From Bacillota bacterium (lineage in GTDB: Bacteria > Bacillota > Bacilli > Lactobacillales > Streptococcaceae), in contig JAJXWC010000021.1 of assembly GCA_021781855.1 (NCBI GenBank), forward strand, positions 1 through 20,545: a stretch of 20,545 bases of DNA, in the 5' to 3' direction. Numbering within the stretch: the stretch's first letter is position 1; each line of letters opens with the position of its first letter. The notes under the pieces are model-generated. The model did no database searches. It was not told the origin of the DNA and worked only from the letters and a program-made list of their open reading frames with translations. Position numbers and translations under genes: made by a program. Positions 1 to 6,821 of the stretch are shown here, in pieces.

Positions 1-1
1 C

Positions 2-412
2 CCAGGTATGATAAAAAATGGGGGCGGAAAAATCATCAACATTTGCTCAATGATGAGCGAATTGGGACGCGAAACAGTTTCAGCATATGCAGCGGCAAAA
101 GGCGGCCTGAAAATGCTGACGAGGAATATTGCTTCAGAATATGGCAAGTTCAATATCCAATGTAACGGCATTGGTCCGGGCTACATTGCCACACCGCAGA
201 CGGCACCTTTGCGTGAGCTTCAGGCAGATGGTTCTCGCCATCCATTTGACCAATTTATCGTAGCGAAAACACCAGCAGAACGTTGGGGGAGCACAGAAGA
301 TTTGCAAGGTCCGGCAGTATTTTTGGCTTCGAAGGCTTCTGATTTTGTCAATGGACATATTCTTTACGTGGACGGCGGAATTTTGGCATATATTGGCAAA
401 CAGCCTGAGTGA
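2..412 (+). CDS. kduD: Gluconate 5-dehydrogenase / KduD-type SDR oxidoreductase (5' partial)
   Basis: This is the C-terminal half or more of a short-chain dehydrogenase; the reading frame is open to the left edge, so the true start and the Rossmann TGxxxGIG motif lie outside the window. Visible landmarks are the catalytic Ser in ICSMMSELG, the catalytic Tyr and Lys in YAAAKGG, the cofactor-loop PGYIATPQT and the family-typical C-terminus VNGHILYVDGG. The sequence closely follows the streptococcal gluconate 5-dehydrogenase type. In uronate operons that enzyme acts as an NAD(P)H-dependent reductase on the keto-deoxy product made by KduI. Its place directly before kdgA and kduI supports this role. 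The gene symbol is a pathway assignment; idnO/gno would be an equally common label. An internal ATG at 8 is not the real start, because the codons before it (Pro-Gly) continue the conserved frame. Confidence 0.85.
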   Translation, partial: PGMIKNGGGKIINICSMMSELGRETVSAYAAAKGGLKMLTRNIASEYGKFNIQCNGIGPGYIATPQTAPLRELQADGSRHPFDQFIVAKTPAERWGSTEDLQGPAVFLASKASDFVNGHILYVDGGILAYIGKQPE

Positions 413-427
413 GATAGAGAGAAAAAA

Positions 428-1069
428 ATGCAAAGAGCAGAATTGTTAGAAAAAGTTATCCATTCAGGAATTGTAGCGGTGGTTCGAGCAGAAAATGCGG
501 AGGAAGCACTGAAATCAGTGGAGGCAATCGTTGCGGGCGGAATTAAGAGTATCGAATTAACCTATTCAGTGCCGCAAGCAAATGAAGTAATTGCGAAACT
601 GGCTCAAAAATATGCTGAAACAGATGTGATAATCGGTGCAGGAACAGTACTGGATACGGTTTCGGCTAGGCTGGCTATTTTAGCGGGGGCACAATTTATT
701 GTCAGCCCGTGTTTTAGCTCAGATGTTGCAAAAATGTGCAATCTTTATCAGATTCCGTATGTGCCGGGGATTTTGACACCACGTGAAGCCCAAATCGCCT
801 TGGAATATGGCTCAGAGCTGATTAAGCTTTTTCCGGGTGACATTGCAGGGGCTAAAATGATTAAGGATTTGAAAGGTCCATTTCCCTATCTCAATATTTT
901 GCCGTCAGGCGGCGTGAGCACGGAGAATGTTGGACAATGGCTTGAAGCAGGAGCTGTTGCAGTAAGTGCAGGAAGCAGTTTGACATCACCTGCTAAACAG
1001 GGGGATTTTGCCAAAATAACGGCCAACGCCAAGGAATTTGTTCAGGCATTTGAGCGAGCGAAAGGTTGA
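428..1069 (+). CDS. kdgA: KDPG/KHG aldolase (2-dehydro-3-deoxy-phosphogluconate aldolase)
   Basis: A 213-aa class I aldolase of the Eda/KdgA family, which cleaves 2-keto-3-deoxy-6-phosphogluconate into pyruvate and glyceraldehyde-3-phosphate in the cytosol. The family-typical parts are all present: GIVAVVRA near the N-terminus, the catalytic Glu in SIELTYS (about residue 43), GAGTVLD (71-76), SPCFSSD (93-99) and the Schiff-base Lys in ELIKLFPG (about K133). The phosphate-binding LPSGGVS and SAGSSL segments follow. The length is normal for the family. The start at 428 lies 15 nt after the upstream dehydrogenase stop and is preceded by a purine-rich GAGAGAAA stretch, so translation is probably coupled in one operon. 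This step ends the uronate branch by feeding glycolysis. A KDG kinase, needed to make the substrate, is not in the window and probably lies upstream. Confidence 0.92.
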   Translation: MQRAELLEKVIHSGIVAVVRAENAEEALKSVEAIVAGGIKSIELTYSVPQANEVIAKLAQKYAETDVIIGAGTVLDTVSARLAILAGAQFIVSPCFSSDVAKMCNLYQIPYVPGILTPREAQIALEYGSELIKLFPGDIAGAKMIKDLKGPFPYLNILPSGGVSTENVGQWLEAGAVAVSAGSSLTSPAKQGDFAKITANAKEFVQAFERAKG

Positions 1070-1072
1070 GCA

Positions 1073-1912
1073 ATGCTGAAACTAGAATTATTGAACTGCG
1101 ATTTTCAAGTTGTTGAAGGACAAATCGACCATGAAAAAGAGTCATCACCGTTTTTCGCAACGGGAGAGCGGCTTTGTGTATTGGGGATTAAAGACTATGT
1201 TTATCAGCAAGGCGATAAAATTCGGATAACGGTAGATTTGGCTGAGGACGGGCATTACTTTGTGGTGCAGTTGGACGAGACTTTAACACCATCGCTGGTT
1301 TATTTTGCGAAAGCGGAGTGGATTTTTGAACTTTCACTTTTGGAAAATCTGCGAAAAGTAGCTGTAGAAACAACTTTTGCTTCTAAACGCCATTGTTTGA
1401 TGATCAGAAAAGCCTATGATTTTGAGATTGTCAATATTCAGAATCTGAGTTTCAATGCGCATGACCAGACCAATGAAAATGCGGTGTTTCCGCATGCTTC
1501 GTCCAATGTCGAAACAGAAGCAACGGTATTTTTAGCGAAAAATGCGATTGACGGGAAATTAGCGAACTTGTCGCACGGGGCTTATCCGTTCACGTCATGG
1601 GGAATTAATCGGCAGGAAAATGCGACTTTACGAATTGATTTCGGTAGAAAAGTCGAAGTTGACCGTGTGAATTTGCTTTTTCGCAGTGATTTTCCGCATG
1701 ACAGCTACTGGGAAAAGCTGGAGCTTGCTTTTTCAGATGATATACGGTTGGATTTGACAACAAAAAAGACAAAGGAAGTTCAAATTTTTGAGTTTTCGCC
1801 TAAAATAACGGAATTTGTGGAATTAAGGCATTTGAAAAAAGTGAAAGACGATTCGGATTTTCCCGCATTGACACAAATCGAAGTTTTCGGAAGAAATAGA
1901 AGAGAGGACTGA
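1073..1912 (+). CDS. Uncharacterised protein of uronate operon, discoidin/carbohydrate-binding-like
   Basis: A 279-aa protein with no signal peptide or membrane segment, so probably cytoplasmic. It starts 3 nt after the kdgA stop and ends 4 nt before the kduI start, so it is translationally embedded in the uronate operon. No catalytic motif is recognised. The C-terminal half (about residues 140-275) looks like a galactose-binding/discoidin-type beta-sandwich. It has the pattern ...FLAKNAIDGKLAN..., then ...YPFTSWGINRQENATLRIDFG..., then VDRVNLLFRSD and a final LTQIEVFG strand. That pattern (NAIDG, W-G, L-IDFG, V-L--R) is typical of F5/8-type and related carbohydrate-binding modules. The N-terminal half is also beta-rich, with GDKIRITVDL and GHYFVVQLDETL. 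Function is not known; a role in binding or processing uronate sugars is inferred from position only. Confidence 0.75.
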   Translation: MLKLELLNCDFQVVEGQIDHEKESSPFFATGERLCVLGIKDYVYQQGDKIRITVDLAEDGHYFVVQLDETLTPSLVYFAKAEWIFELSLLENLRKVAVETTFASKRHCLMIRKAYDFEIVNIQNLSFNAHDQTNENAVFPHASSNVETEATVFLAKNAIDGKLANLSHGAYPFTSWGINRQENATLRIDFGRKVEVDRVNLLFRSDFPHDSYWEKLELAFSDDIRLDLTTKKTKEVQIFEFSPKITEFVELRHLKKVKDDSDFPALTQIEVFGRNRRED

Positions 1913-1916
1913 AAAA

Positions 1917-2762
1917 ATGACAAAACAAACATTTGAAACGCGCTATGCGCACGCACCTAAGGATATTGAACGTTACACAACACAAGAAATGCGCGAAGAA
2001 TTTCTGGTAGAAAAGGTTTTTGAGGCTGACTTTATCCACTTGACTTATTCACATAATGACCGGCTAATTTTTGGCGGAGTGATGCCTCTTGATGAACTGT
2101 TAGAAATCAAATTAGACAAAGAATTAGGCGGAAATTATTTTTTGGAGCGGCGTGAGATGGGCGTAATTAACATTGGGGGTGCCGGGTTTATTGTGATTGA
2201 TGGAGAACGTGCGGAAATGCTGCATCAAGACGGTTACTACATTGGTAAAGAGACGAAATCGGTTCAGTTTGGGAGTTTAGATGGGGCAAATCCCGCAAAA
2301 TTCTACGTGGCTTCTGCACCTGCACATCACAAGTATCCGAATAAAAAAATTGCACTGGCAGACATTACACCGTTGACACCAGGCGATGATGAGCATATGA
2401 ATAAACGAAAAATCAACCAATATGTGCATCCTAATCAGGTTGAATCTTGCCAGCTTCAGCTAGGGTTGACTGCTTTAGCACCGGGTTCAGCTTGGAATAC
2501 CATGCCTTGCCATACACATGAACGTCGAATGGAAGCTTATTTGTACTTTGACCTCGAAGGCGACAACAAAGTCTTTCATTTTATGGGAAAGCCTGATGAA
2601 ACGAAGCACTTGGTGATGGGCAATGAGCAGGCCGTCATCAATCCGAGCTGGTCAATTCACACGGGTGTTGCAACGAGCAACTACACTTTTATCTGGGCAA
2701 TGTGCGGAGAAAATGTCGCTTATACGGATATGGATAGTATTGCGATGGACGATTTGAAATAA
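1917..2762 (+). CDS. kduI: 5-keto-4-deoxyuronate isomerase
   Basis: A 281-aa cupin isomerase that converts 4-deoxy-L-threo-5-hexosulose uronate (from unsaturated uronates released from pectin or glycosaminoglycans) to 2,5-diketo-3-deoxygluconate. The metal site is visible as PCHTHERRMEAY, with His199, His201 and Glu206, plus His248 in SWSIHTG. These correspond to the four zinc ligands known in the E. coli enzyme. The N-terminus MTKQTFETRYAHAPKDIERY is typical of the family and the length matches (E. coli 278 aa). The start ATG follows AGAGAGGA with good spacing and lies 4 nt after the preceding stop. It is the last gene of the operon and is followed at once by a strong terminator. With the dehydrogenase and KdgA it forms the standard lower uronate pathway. 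Confidence 0.95.
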   Translation: MTKQTFETRYAHAPKDIERYTTQEMREEFLVEKVFEADFIHLTYSHNDRLIFGGVMPLDELLEIKLDKELGGNYFLERREMGVINIGGAGFIVIDGERAEMLHQDGYYIGKETKSVQFGSLDGANPAKFYVASAPAHHKYPNKKIALADITPLTPGDDEHMNKRKINQYVHPNQVESCQLQLGLTALAPGSAWNTMPCHTHERRMEAYLYFDLEGDNKVFHFMGKPDETKHLVMGNEQAVINPSWSIHTGVATSNYTFIWAMCGENVAYTDMDSIAMDDLK

Positions 2763-2767
2763 TAATG

Positions 2768-2804
2768 AAAATGGATTTGACAGTTTGGTCAAATCCATTT
2801 TTAT
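2768..2804 (+). terminator. Rho-independent terminator of the kdu operon
   Basis: A perfect 14-bp inverted repeat (AAAATGGATTTGAC at 2768-2781 and its complement at 2788-2801) with a 6-nt loop (AGTTTG) ends in a T-run, 5 nt after the kduI stop. The A-run on the left could make it work in both directions. Its core, TTTGACAGTTTGGTCAAATC, recurs exactly at 18637-18656 before the MFS gene. Confidence 0.9.
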
Positions 2805-2930
2805 TTCAGCAGTGCATGCTAAACCCCTCGTCTCTTTAGGCGGCGGGATAAACAGCACGAAGCTTCGAATTTCGCTCGACTAAACTTGGTGGAGGTTCAA
2901 CTCCCACCAAGTTTAGTCTCTGCTTCATTT
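2800..2930 (+). repeat. Hairpin-rich dispersed repeat, copy 1 (internally deleted)
   Basis: A short member of the repeat family described at 8243 and 19903. The left end (TTTATTTCAGCAGTGC) matches the left end of the 8243 copy. The right part (GGCGGGATAAACAGCAC, then CCACCAAGTTTAGTCTCTGCTTCATT) matches its right end; the middle is missing. The right end carries a long hairpin: GACTAAACTTGGTGGAG (2878-2894), a 6-nt loop, and its complement with one bulged C (2901-2918). No protein-coding content is seen. It fills most of the gap between kduI and mnmE. Confidence 0.75.
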
Positions 2931-2979
2931 CAGTGATTTTATTTGAATGAAAATTTTCACAAAATAAGTCTTGATTTCA

Positions 2980-4335
2980 TTATTTCCCCAGACAAAATTG
3001 TGAAAAGAGCTGTGTAATCAGTTCATCAGGTGCGCCGTCGCCTGTGATTTCGCCGAGCAGCTGCCAGCAGCGCGTGATATCGACTTGGACGAGGTCAACG
3101 GGCAAGCCTGCTGACAGGCTTTGATTGGCTTCTGTCAGCGCTGACAGGGCTTTTTCGACGAGCGAAATATGGCGAGCATTGGACAAAATTGTCGCGTCTT
3201 GACTTTCGACTTCTCCTGAGAAAAATATTTCGTTGATTTTCCGTTCGACAGCGTCCAGATTTTCATTTTTCAGTGCGGAAATCTTGATGGCGTCTAGCAA
3301 GTCAATTTTGGCAGGCAAGTCTGTCTTATTGAGCAAAATAATGCGCTGAGTGTGCGCTGACAATTTCATCAGTGCCATGTCTTCCTCCGTCAGCTCTGAC
3401 GAAGCATCCAAAACGAGCAGGACGAGGTCAGCCTCTGCCAGCGCTTTTTTACTGCGGGCAACACCGATAGCTTCCACTACATCATCTGTGTCACGAATCC
3501 CTGCGGTATCAATCAGCTCCAGCGGCACACCGCCGATATTGGCAAACTCCGTAATCGCATCGCGCGTGGTCCCTGCAATATCCGTGACAATCGCTTTTTC
3601 TTCACGCAAGAGTTGATTGAGCAAGCTGGATTTTCCAACATTTGGTCGTCCGATAATCGCCGTTTTCAAGCCTTCGCGCAAGATTTTTCCTCGTTTTGCC
3701 GTCTGCAAAAGCCTGCGCAAAAGTTGCTCAAAGTGCGCCGTTTTTTCACGGAGCATCTGCGCCGTCATGGTCTCAACATCGTCATATTCTGGGTAGTCAA
3801 TATTGACTTCGACCTGTGCTAACGCCTCCAGAATCTCCTGCCGAATGCCTGCAATCAAGTGGGAAAGCGAGCCGTCAAGCTGTTTTACGGCGATATTTGC
3901 CGCCTTGTCCGTCTTTGCCCGAATCAAATCCATGACCGACTCTGCCTGTGCCAAGTCCATGCGCCCGTTGAGAAAAGCCCGTTTGGTAAATTCGCCCGGC
4001 TCCGCAAGTCGTGCGCCCGACCTCAGCAAAAGCTGCAAAATTTCCTGCGTGACCGCAATACCGCCGTGCGTGTTGATTTCAACAATATCCTCACGTGTAA
4101 AGGTTTTCGGAGCCCGCATTACGCTGACCATGACCTCGTCAATGAGCTGTTCGCCATCAAAAATATGTCCATAGTTTATCGTGTGAGAAGGAACGGTTTC
4201 CAGATTTTTCCCGCGGAAAACTCGGTTTGCGATTTTTACCGCATCGCTGCCAGAAAGTCGGACAATCGAAATCGCCCCTTCGCCAAGCGGTGTCGAAATC
4301 GCCGCAATCGTGTCAAATTCTTGTGTTAATGTCAT
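2980..4335 (-). CDS. mnmE: tRNA uridine-5-carboxymethylaminomethyl modification GTPase MnmE
   Basis: A 451-aa GTPase that, with MnmG, modifies wobble uridine 34 of several tRNAs. The N-terminal folate-binding domain starts TIAAISTPLGEGAISIVRLSG. The helical domain follows, and the G domain is inserted within it. All G motifs are present: GRPNVGKSS (229-237), DIAGTTRD (252-259), DTAG (276-279) and NKTD (336-339). The protein ends in the diagnostic C-terminal FCLGK with its conserved Cys448. Length and N-terminus agree with other streptococcal/lactococcal MnmE proteins, so the start at 4335 is well supported. The start has no Shine-Dalgarno sequence and lies only 7 nt from a good -10 box, which suggests a leaderless transcript. 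The gene stands alone, divergent from the pseudouridine synthase. Confidence 0.97.
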   Translation of the reverse strand: MTLTQEFDTIAAISTPLGEGAISIVRLSGSDAVKIANRVFRGKNLETVPSHTINYGHIFDGEQLIDEVMVSVMRAPKTFTREDIVEINTHGGIAVTQEILQLLLRSGARLAEPGEFTKRAFLNGRMDLAQAESVMDLIRAKTDKAANIAVKQLDGSLSHLIAGIRQEILEALAQVEVNIDYPEYDDVETMTAQMLREKTAHFEQLLRRLLQTAKRGKILREGLKTAIIGRPNVGKSSLLNQLLREEKAIVTDIAGTTRDAITEFANIGGVPLELIDTAGIRDTDDVVEAIGVARSKKALAEADLVLLVLDASSELTEEDMALMKLSAHTQRIILLNKTDLPAKIDLLDAIKISALKNENLDAVERKINEIFFSGEVESQDATILSNARHISLVEKALSALTEANQSLSAGLPVDLVQVDITRCWQLLGEITGDGAPDELITQLFSQFCLGK

Positions 4336-4342
4336 AGTTTCT

Positions 4343-4370
4343 ATTTTAGCAGAAATGATGAGACTGTCAA
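4343..4370 (-). promoter_or_regulatory. mnmE promoter abutting the start codon
   Basis: On the minus strand a consensus -35 TTGACA (4370-4365) is followed after 16 nt by -10 TAAAAT (4348-4343). Only 7 nt (AGAAACT) separate the -10 from the mnmE ATG, so transcription should begin at or next to the A of the start codon. Confidence 0.75.
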
Positions 4371-4446
4371 ATCCTTTTTACTAAAACGTGATTGTTCCAA
4401 GTTCATATAACACCGGTAGTTTATATTGTCAACTAGTAAAAAATGA

Positions 4447-4483
4447 ACTGACAAGCCTGTCAGTCCGCAAAATATTGTATAAT
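4447..4483 (+). promoter_or_regulatory. Promoter of the RsuA-type gene with overlapping palindrome
   Basis: A perfect -10 TATAAT lies at 4478-4483 with only 6 nt to the first ATG (4490). No good -35 is present at the usual spacing. The -35 region is instead occupied by a perfect 7-bp inverted repeat, ACTGACA-AGCC-TGTCAGT (4447-4464), which could be an operator. No Shine-Dalgarno sequence precedes the gene. Confidence 0.6.
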
Positions 4484-4489
4484 AAACTC

Positions 4490-5227
4490 ATGATGAGATT
4501 AGATAAATTCCTATCGCTTTCTGGGCAGGGAACCAGAAACGAAGTGAAGTTGATTTTGAAAAAAAAGCGTGTGACGGTCGCCTCAGAGATTGTTAAAGAC
4601 GGACGAACGCAGGTGGATAAAAATGCAACGGATATTGCGGTTGATGGACGACAGGTGCTGTATCAGCAATATTTTTATTATATGCTGAATAAGCCGCAAG
4701 GTGTAGTGTCGGCAACAAAGGATAACTTAGATAAGACGGTAGTTGAACTGCTTAAAGGAGAGGACTTTCGTGAGGATATTTTCCCTGTTGGGCGCTTAGA
4801 CAAAAACACAACAGGATTACTTATTCTGACTAACGATGGACAACTGGGACACGATTTGACCCAGCCGAAAAAGCACGTGGAAAAAGAATACTGGGCAGAA
4901 ATTGACGGAATTGTCACTGACGAAACCATCAGTAAATTTGCCACAGGATTGACCCTCAAAAACGGCGAAAAGGTCAAGCCAGCAGAACTTTTGGTTGAGC
5001 AAGTTGAACAAGGACAATGCCCAACCCAAAGTGGTTCTCGGAGTATCATTCGCATCGTTATACATGAAGGAAAGTTTCATCAGGTTAAACGAATGTTTGA
5101 AGCTGTTGACATGTACGTGCTTGAGCTGAAACGGCTTCGCATGGGAGATTTGCCGTTGGATAAATCACTTGAGCTTGGTGCCTATCGTCCGCTAACGAAG
5201 GAAGAAGTTGAAAGTTTGAAAAAGTGA
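4490..5227 (+). CDS. rsuA: RsuA/RluB-family rRNA pseudouridine synthase
   Basis: A 244-245-aa pseudouridine synthase, probably acting on 16S rRNA (RsuA group; 23S-type RluB cannot be excluded). The N-terminal S4 RNA-binding domain (MRLDKFLSLSGQGTR...VKDGRTQVD) is followed by the catalytic domain with MLNKPQGVVSA and GRLDKNTTGLLILTNDG. The nucleophile is Asp103, counted from the 4493 ATG. The C-terminal EGKFHQVKRMF motif is also typical. The frame is open further upstream to an ATG at 4388, but the region before 4490 is not conserved-looking and contains the promoter, so that start is rejected. Two ATGs at 4490 and 4493 both fit. A transcript starting 7 nt after the -10 would begin at the first ATG, so it may be leaderless. 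The TetR gene follows closely. Confidence 0.9.
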   Translation: MMRLDKFLSLSGQGTRNEVKLILKKKRVTVASEIVKDGRTQVDKNATDIAVDGRQVLYQQYFYYMLNKPQGVVSATKDNLDKTVVELLKGEDFREDIFPVGRLDKNTTGLLILTNDGQLGHDLTQPKKHVEKEYWAEIDGIVTDETISKFATGLTLKNGEKVKPAELLVEQVEQGQCPTQSGSRSIIRIVIHEGKFHQVKRMFEAVDMYVLELKRLRMGDLPLDKSLELGAYRPLTKEEVESLKK

Positions 5228-5252
5228 TATAATAATGAGTGAACAATCACTC
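5228..5252 (+). promoter_or_regulatory. tetR promoter -10 and candidate TetR operator
   Basis: A -10 box TATAAT (5228-5233) overlaps the end of the pseudouridine synthase gene (the nearest TTGAAA at 5208 gives a short 14-nt spacing). Four bases later comes GAGTGA-ACAA-TCACTC (5237-5252), a 6-bp palindrome. The GAGTGA element recurs in the palindrome before the ABC transporter genes (5953-5976), suggesting a shared operator and autoregulation. Confidence 0.6.
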
Positions 5253-5263
5253 GGAGAAAGAAA

Positions 5264-5908
5264 ATGCAAGAACAAAATTTTAGAGAACTTTATCTTCAAA
5301 CCCTAGAAAAAATGTCTGACCTGACTGAACGGCAGAAAAAAGTGCTACAAGCCGCATTAGAACTTTTTGCAGCCCAAGGTTTTGAAGCTACAACTAGCGC
5401 ACAAATTGCAGAAAAGGCAGGTGTGTCTGTTGGCTCTGTCTATCATCATTTTCCGAATAAACAGGCAATTTTGATTGCAGTTCTTACGCCTGTCTTTCGC
5501 GGAACATTGGAATCAGTGGCTGATGAATTCATGACTAATACGTTCAGTCGTGGATTTGTGACGCTTGATGAGTTTATCACGAATGTTGTGAGAGACCGCA
5601 TGACCTATATTCATGACAATGCGACAGAGCTGAAACTCATGTTTGGGCAACTTTTGACAAATGTACAGTTCGTTGAACAAATCAAGGCTTTTTTTGGAAA
5701 ACAGCTTGAACTCTTTGTTTTGCCCACGATTGAGCGATTTAAGAAAGAGGGAAAAATAGCCGATTTGCCTAACGAGATTATTTTGCAGCTTACTCTTGGC
5801 ACGATTGTCGCTTATTTTGGCAAATTGATACTAAATATTGAGTCGCTTCCAATCGAACAGGAAATTAATATTATCAGCACATTGTTGATTAAAGCCCTGC
5901 GTCCATAG
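5264..5908 (+). CDS. TetR/AcrR-family regulator of the adjacent ABC exporter
   Basis: A 214-aa regulator. After a short N-terminal extension, residues 22-68 form a classical TetR DNA-binding domain: LQAALELFAAQGFEATTSAQIAEKAGVSVGSVYHHFPNK. The rest is an all-helical ligand domain with no recognised ligand motif. The RBS GGAGAAAG sits just before the ATG at 5264. The gene lies directly upstream of an ABC-2 exporter in the same orientation but has its own promoter. Related palindromes follow the -10 of both this gene and the exporter, which is the usual arrangement of a self-regulated, drug- or lipid-responsive repressor. The inducer and the exported substrate are unknown. Confidence 0.85.
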   Translation: MQEQNFRELYLQTLEKMSDLTERQKKVLQAALELFAAQGFEATTSAQIAEKAGVSVGSVYHHFPNKQAILIAVLTPVFRGTLESVADEFMTNTFSRGFVTLDEFITNVVRDRMTYIHDNATELKLMFGQLLTNVQFVEQIKAFFGKQLELFVLPTIERFKKEGKIADLPNEIILQLTLGTIVAYFGKLILNIESLPIEQEINIISTLLIKALRP

Positions 5909-5915
5909 TTTTTTC

Positions 5916-5976
5916 TTGACAAATATTTTAAGGTAAGCTATAATCAACTCATAAAAATGAGTGAGTACTCATTTTT
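5916..5976 (+). promoter_or_regulatory. ABC exporter promoter with downstream operator
   Basis: A near-perfect promoter: TTGACA (5916-5921), 17-nt spacer, TATAAT (5939-5944). Eight bases later lies a 10-bp inverted repeat, AAAAATGAGT-GAGT-ACTCATTTTT (5953-5976), covering the expected start site. A repressor bound there would block transcription. The nearby TetR protein is the obvious candidate. Confidence 0.8.
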
Positions 5977-6041
5977 GAAAATTGCTTATCTTTAAGATTT
6001 TTTCTCTCTTGCTAGACTAAAAATGAATGTGGAGGTCGTAT

Positions 6042-6821
6042 ATGACACCAGTTTCAGTAGAAAACATTACCGTGAAATTCGATAATATTATTGTTTTAGA
6101 CCATTTATCAGTTGATTTGCAGTCTGGCGAAATTGTCGGGCTTATCGGACCATCAGGTGCGGGAAAATCAACATTTATTAATGCTCTCCTTGGTATGCAG
6201 AAATTGGATACAGGGAGTGTCAAAATTTTTGGGCAAACCATTCCCAATCGTGAAATTCTGGAGAAAATCGGATTTACAGGTCAATCTGACGCGCTTTTTA
6301 CTGAACTTACGGGGCAGCAAAACCTTGATTTTTTTGGTGCATTACAAGGAATTTCTAAAAAAGAACTGAAAGAAAAATCCGCTAAGGCAACCAAGACAGT
6401 AAATCTTACCGCAGATTTGAATAAGCCGCTGAGCGCGTATTCGGGTGGAATGAAGCGTCGTTTGTCGCTTGCGATTGCACTTCAGACTAATGCTCCGCTC
6501 GTTCTTCTTGACGAGCCGACTGTTGGTATTGACCCTGAATTACGCCGTGACATTTGGGCTGAGTTACGCAAGCAAGCTGCGTCAAACAAAGCTATTCTTA
6601 TCACGACTCACGTCATGGATGAAGCTGAGAAGTGCGATAAAGTCTTGTTGCTACGAGACGGACATTTTGTTGCCCAAGGCAGTCCAGCAGAAATCAAAGC
6701 AAAATATGGTGTAGCGACCATTGAAGAAGCTTTCATCAAGGCTGGTTCGGCACAATTAAGCGAAAGCTCTGGAGCTGAAAATAAAACTTCACAAGAGGAT
6801 GCAAAAGAGGTATCAAGATGA
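6042..6821 (+). CDS. ABC transporter ATP-binding protein (ABC-2 type exporter)
   Basis: A 259-aa nucleotide-binding subunit with all ABC landmarks: Walker A GPSGAGKST (36-44), the Q-loop region at FTGQSD, signature YSGGMKRR (133-140), Walker B LVLLDEPTVGID (153-164) and switch His190 in ITTHVMDEA. The DrrA/CcmA-like arrangement indicates an export ATPase working with a single type of ABC-2 permease. The start is set at 6042 because GTGGAGGT lies 6-7 nt before it. An in-frame ATG at 6027 would place that Shine-Dalgarno inside the coding region. It overlaps the permease by 4 nt (ATGA), so the two are translationally coupled. The control is likely by the upstream TetR protein. Substrate unknown; multidrug, antibiotic or lipid export are typical for the family. 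Confidence 0.9.
   Translation: MTPVSVENITVKFDNIIVLDHLSVDLQSGEIVGLIGPSGAGKSTFINALLGMQKLDTGSVKIFGQTIPNREILEKIGFTGQSDALFTELTGQQNLDFFGALQGISKKELKEKSAKATKTVNLTADLNKPLSAYSGGMKRRLSLAIALQTNAPLVLLDEPTVGIDPELRRDIWAELRKQAASNKAILITTHVMDEAEKCDKVLLLRDGHFVAQGSPAEIKAKYGVATIEEAFIKAGSAQLSESSGAENKTSQEDAKEVSR

Noticed and set aside
2878..2918. tRNA-like or terminator hairpin for mnmE
   Set aside because: The stem is strong but has no T-run on the mnmE strand and no tRNA features; it is the end hairpin of the repeat family, found again at 19920-19947.
3350..4329. Several long open frames antisense to or overlapping mnmE
   Set aside because: They follow from the GC-rich codon use of mnmE, show no family motifs and conflict with a certain gene.
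4388..4490. A 34-residue N-terminal extension of the pseudouridine synthase
   Set aside because: The extension would place the TATAAT promoter and a perfect palindrome inside coding sequence, and the protein family begins at MRLDKFL.
6027..6041. Upstream ATG for the ABC ATPase
   Set aside because: The Shine-Dalgarno GGAGG lies between it and the ATG at 6042, so the latter is favoured.
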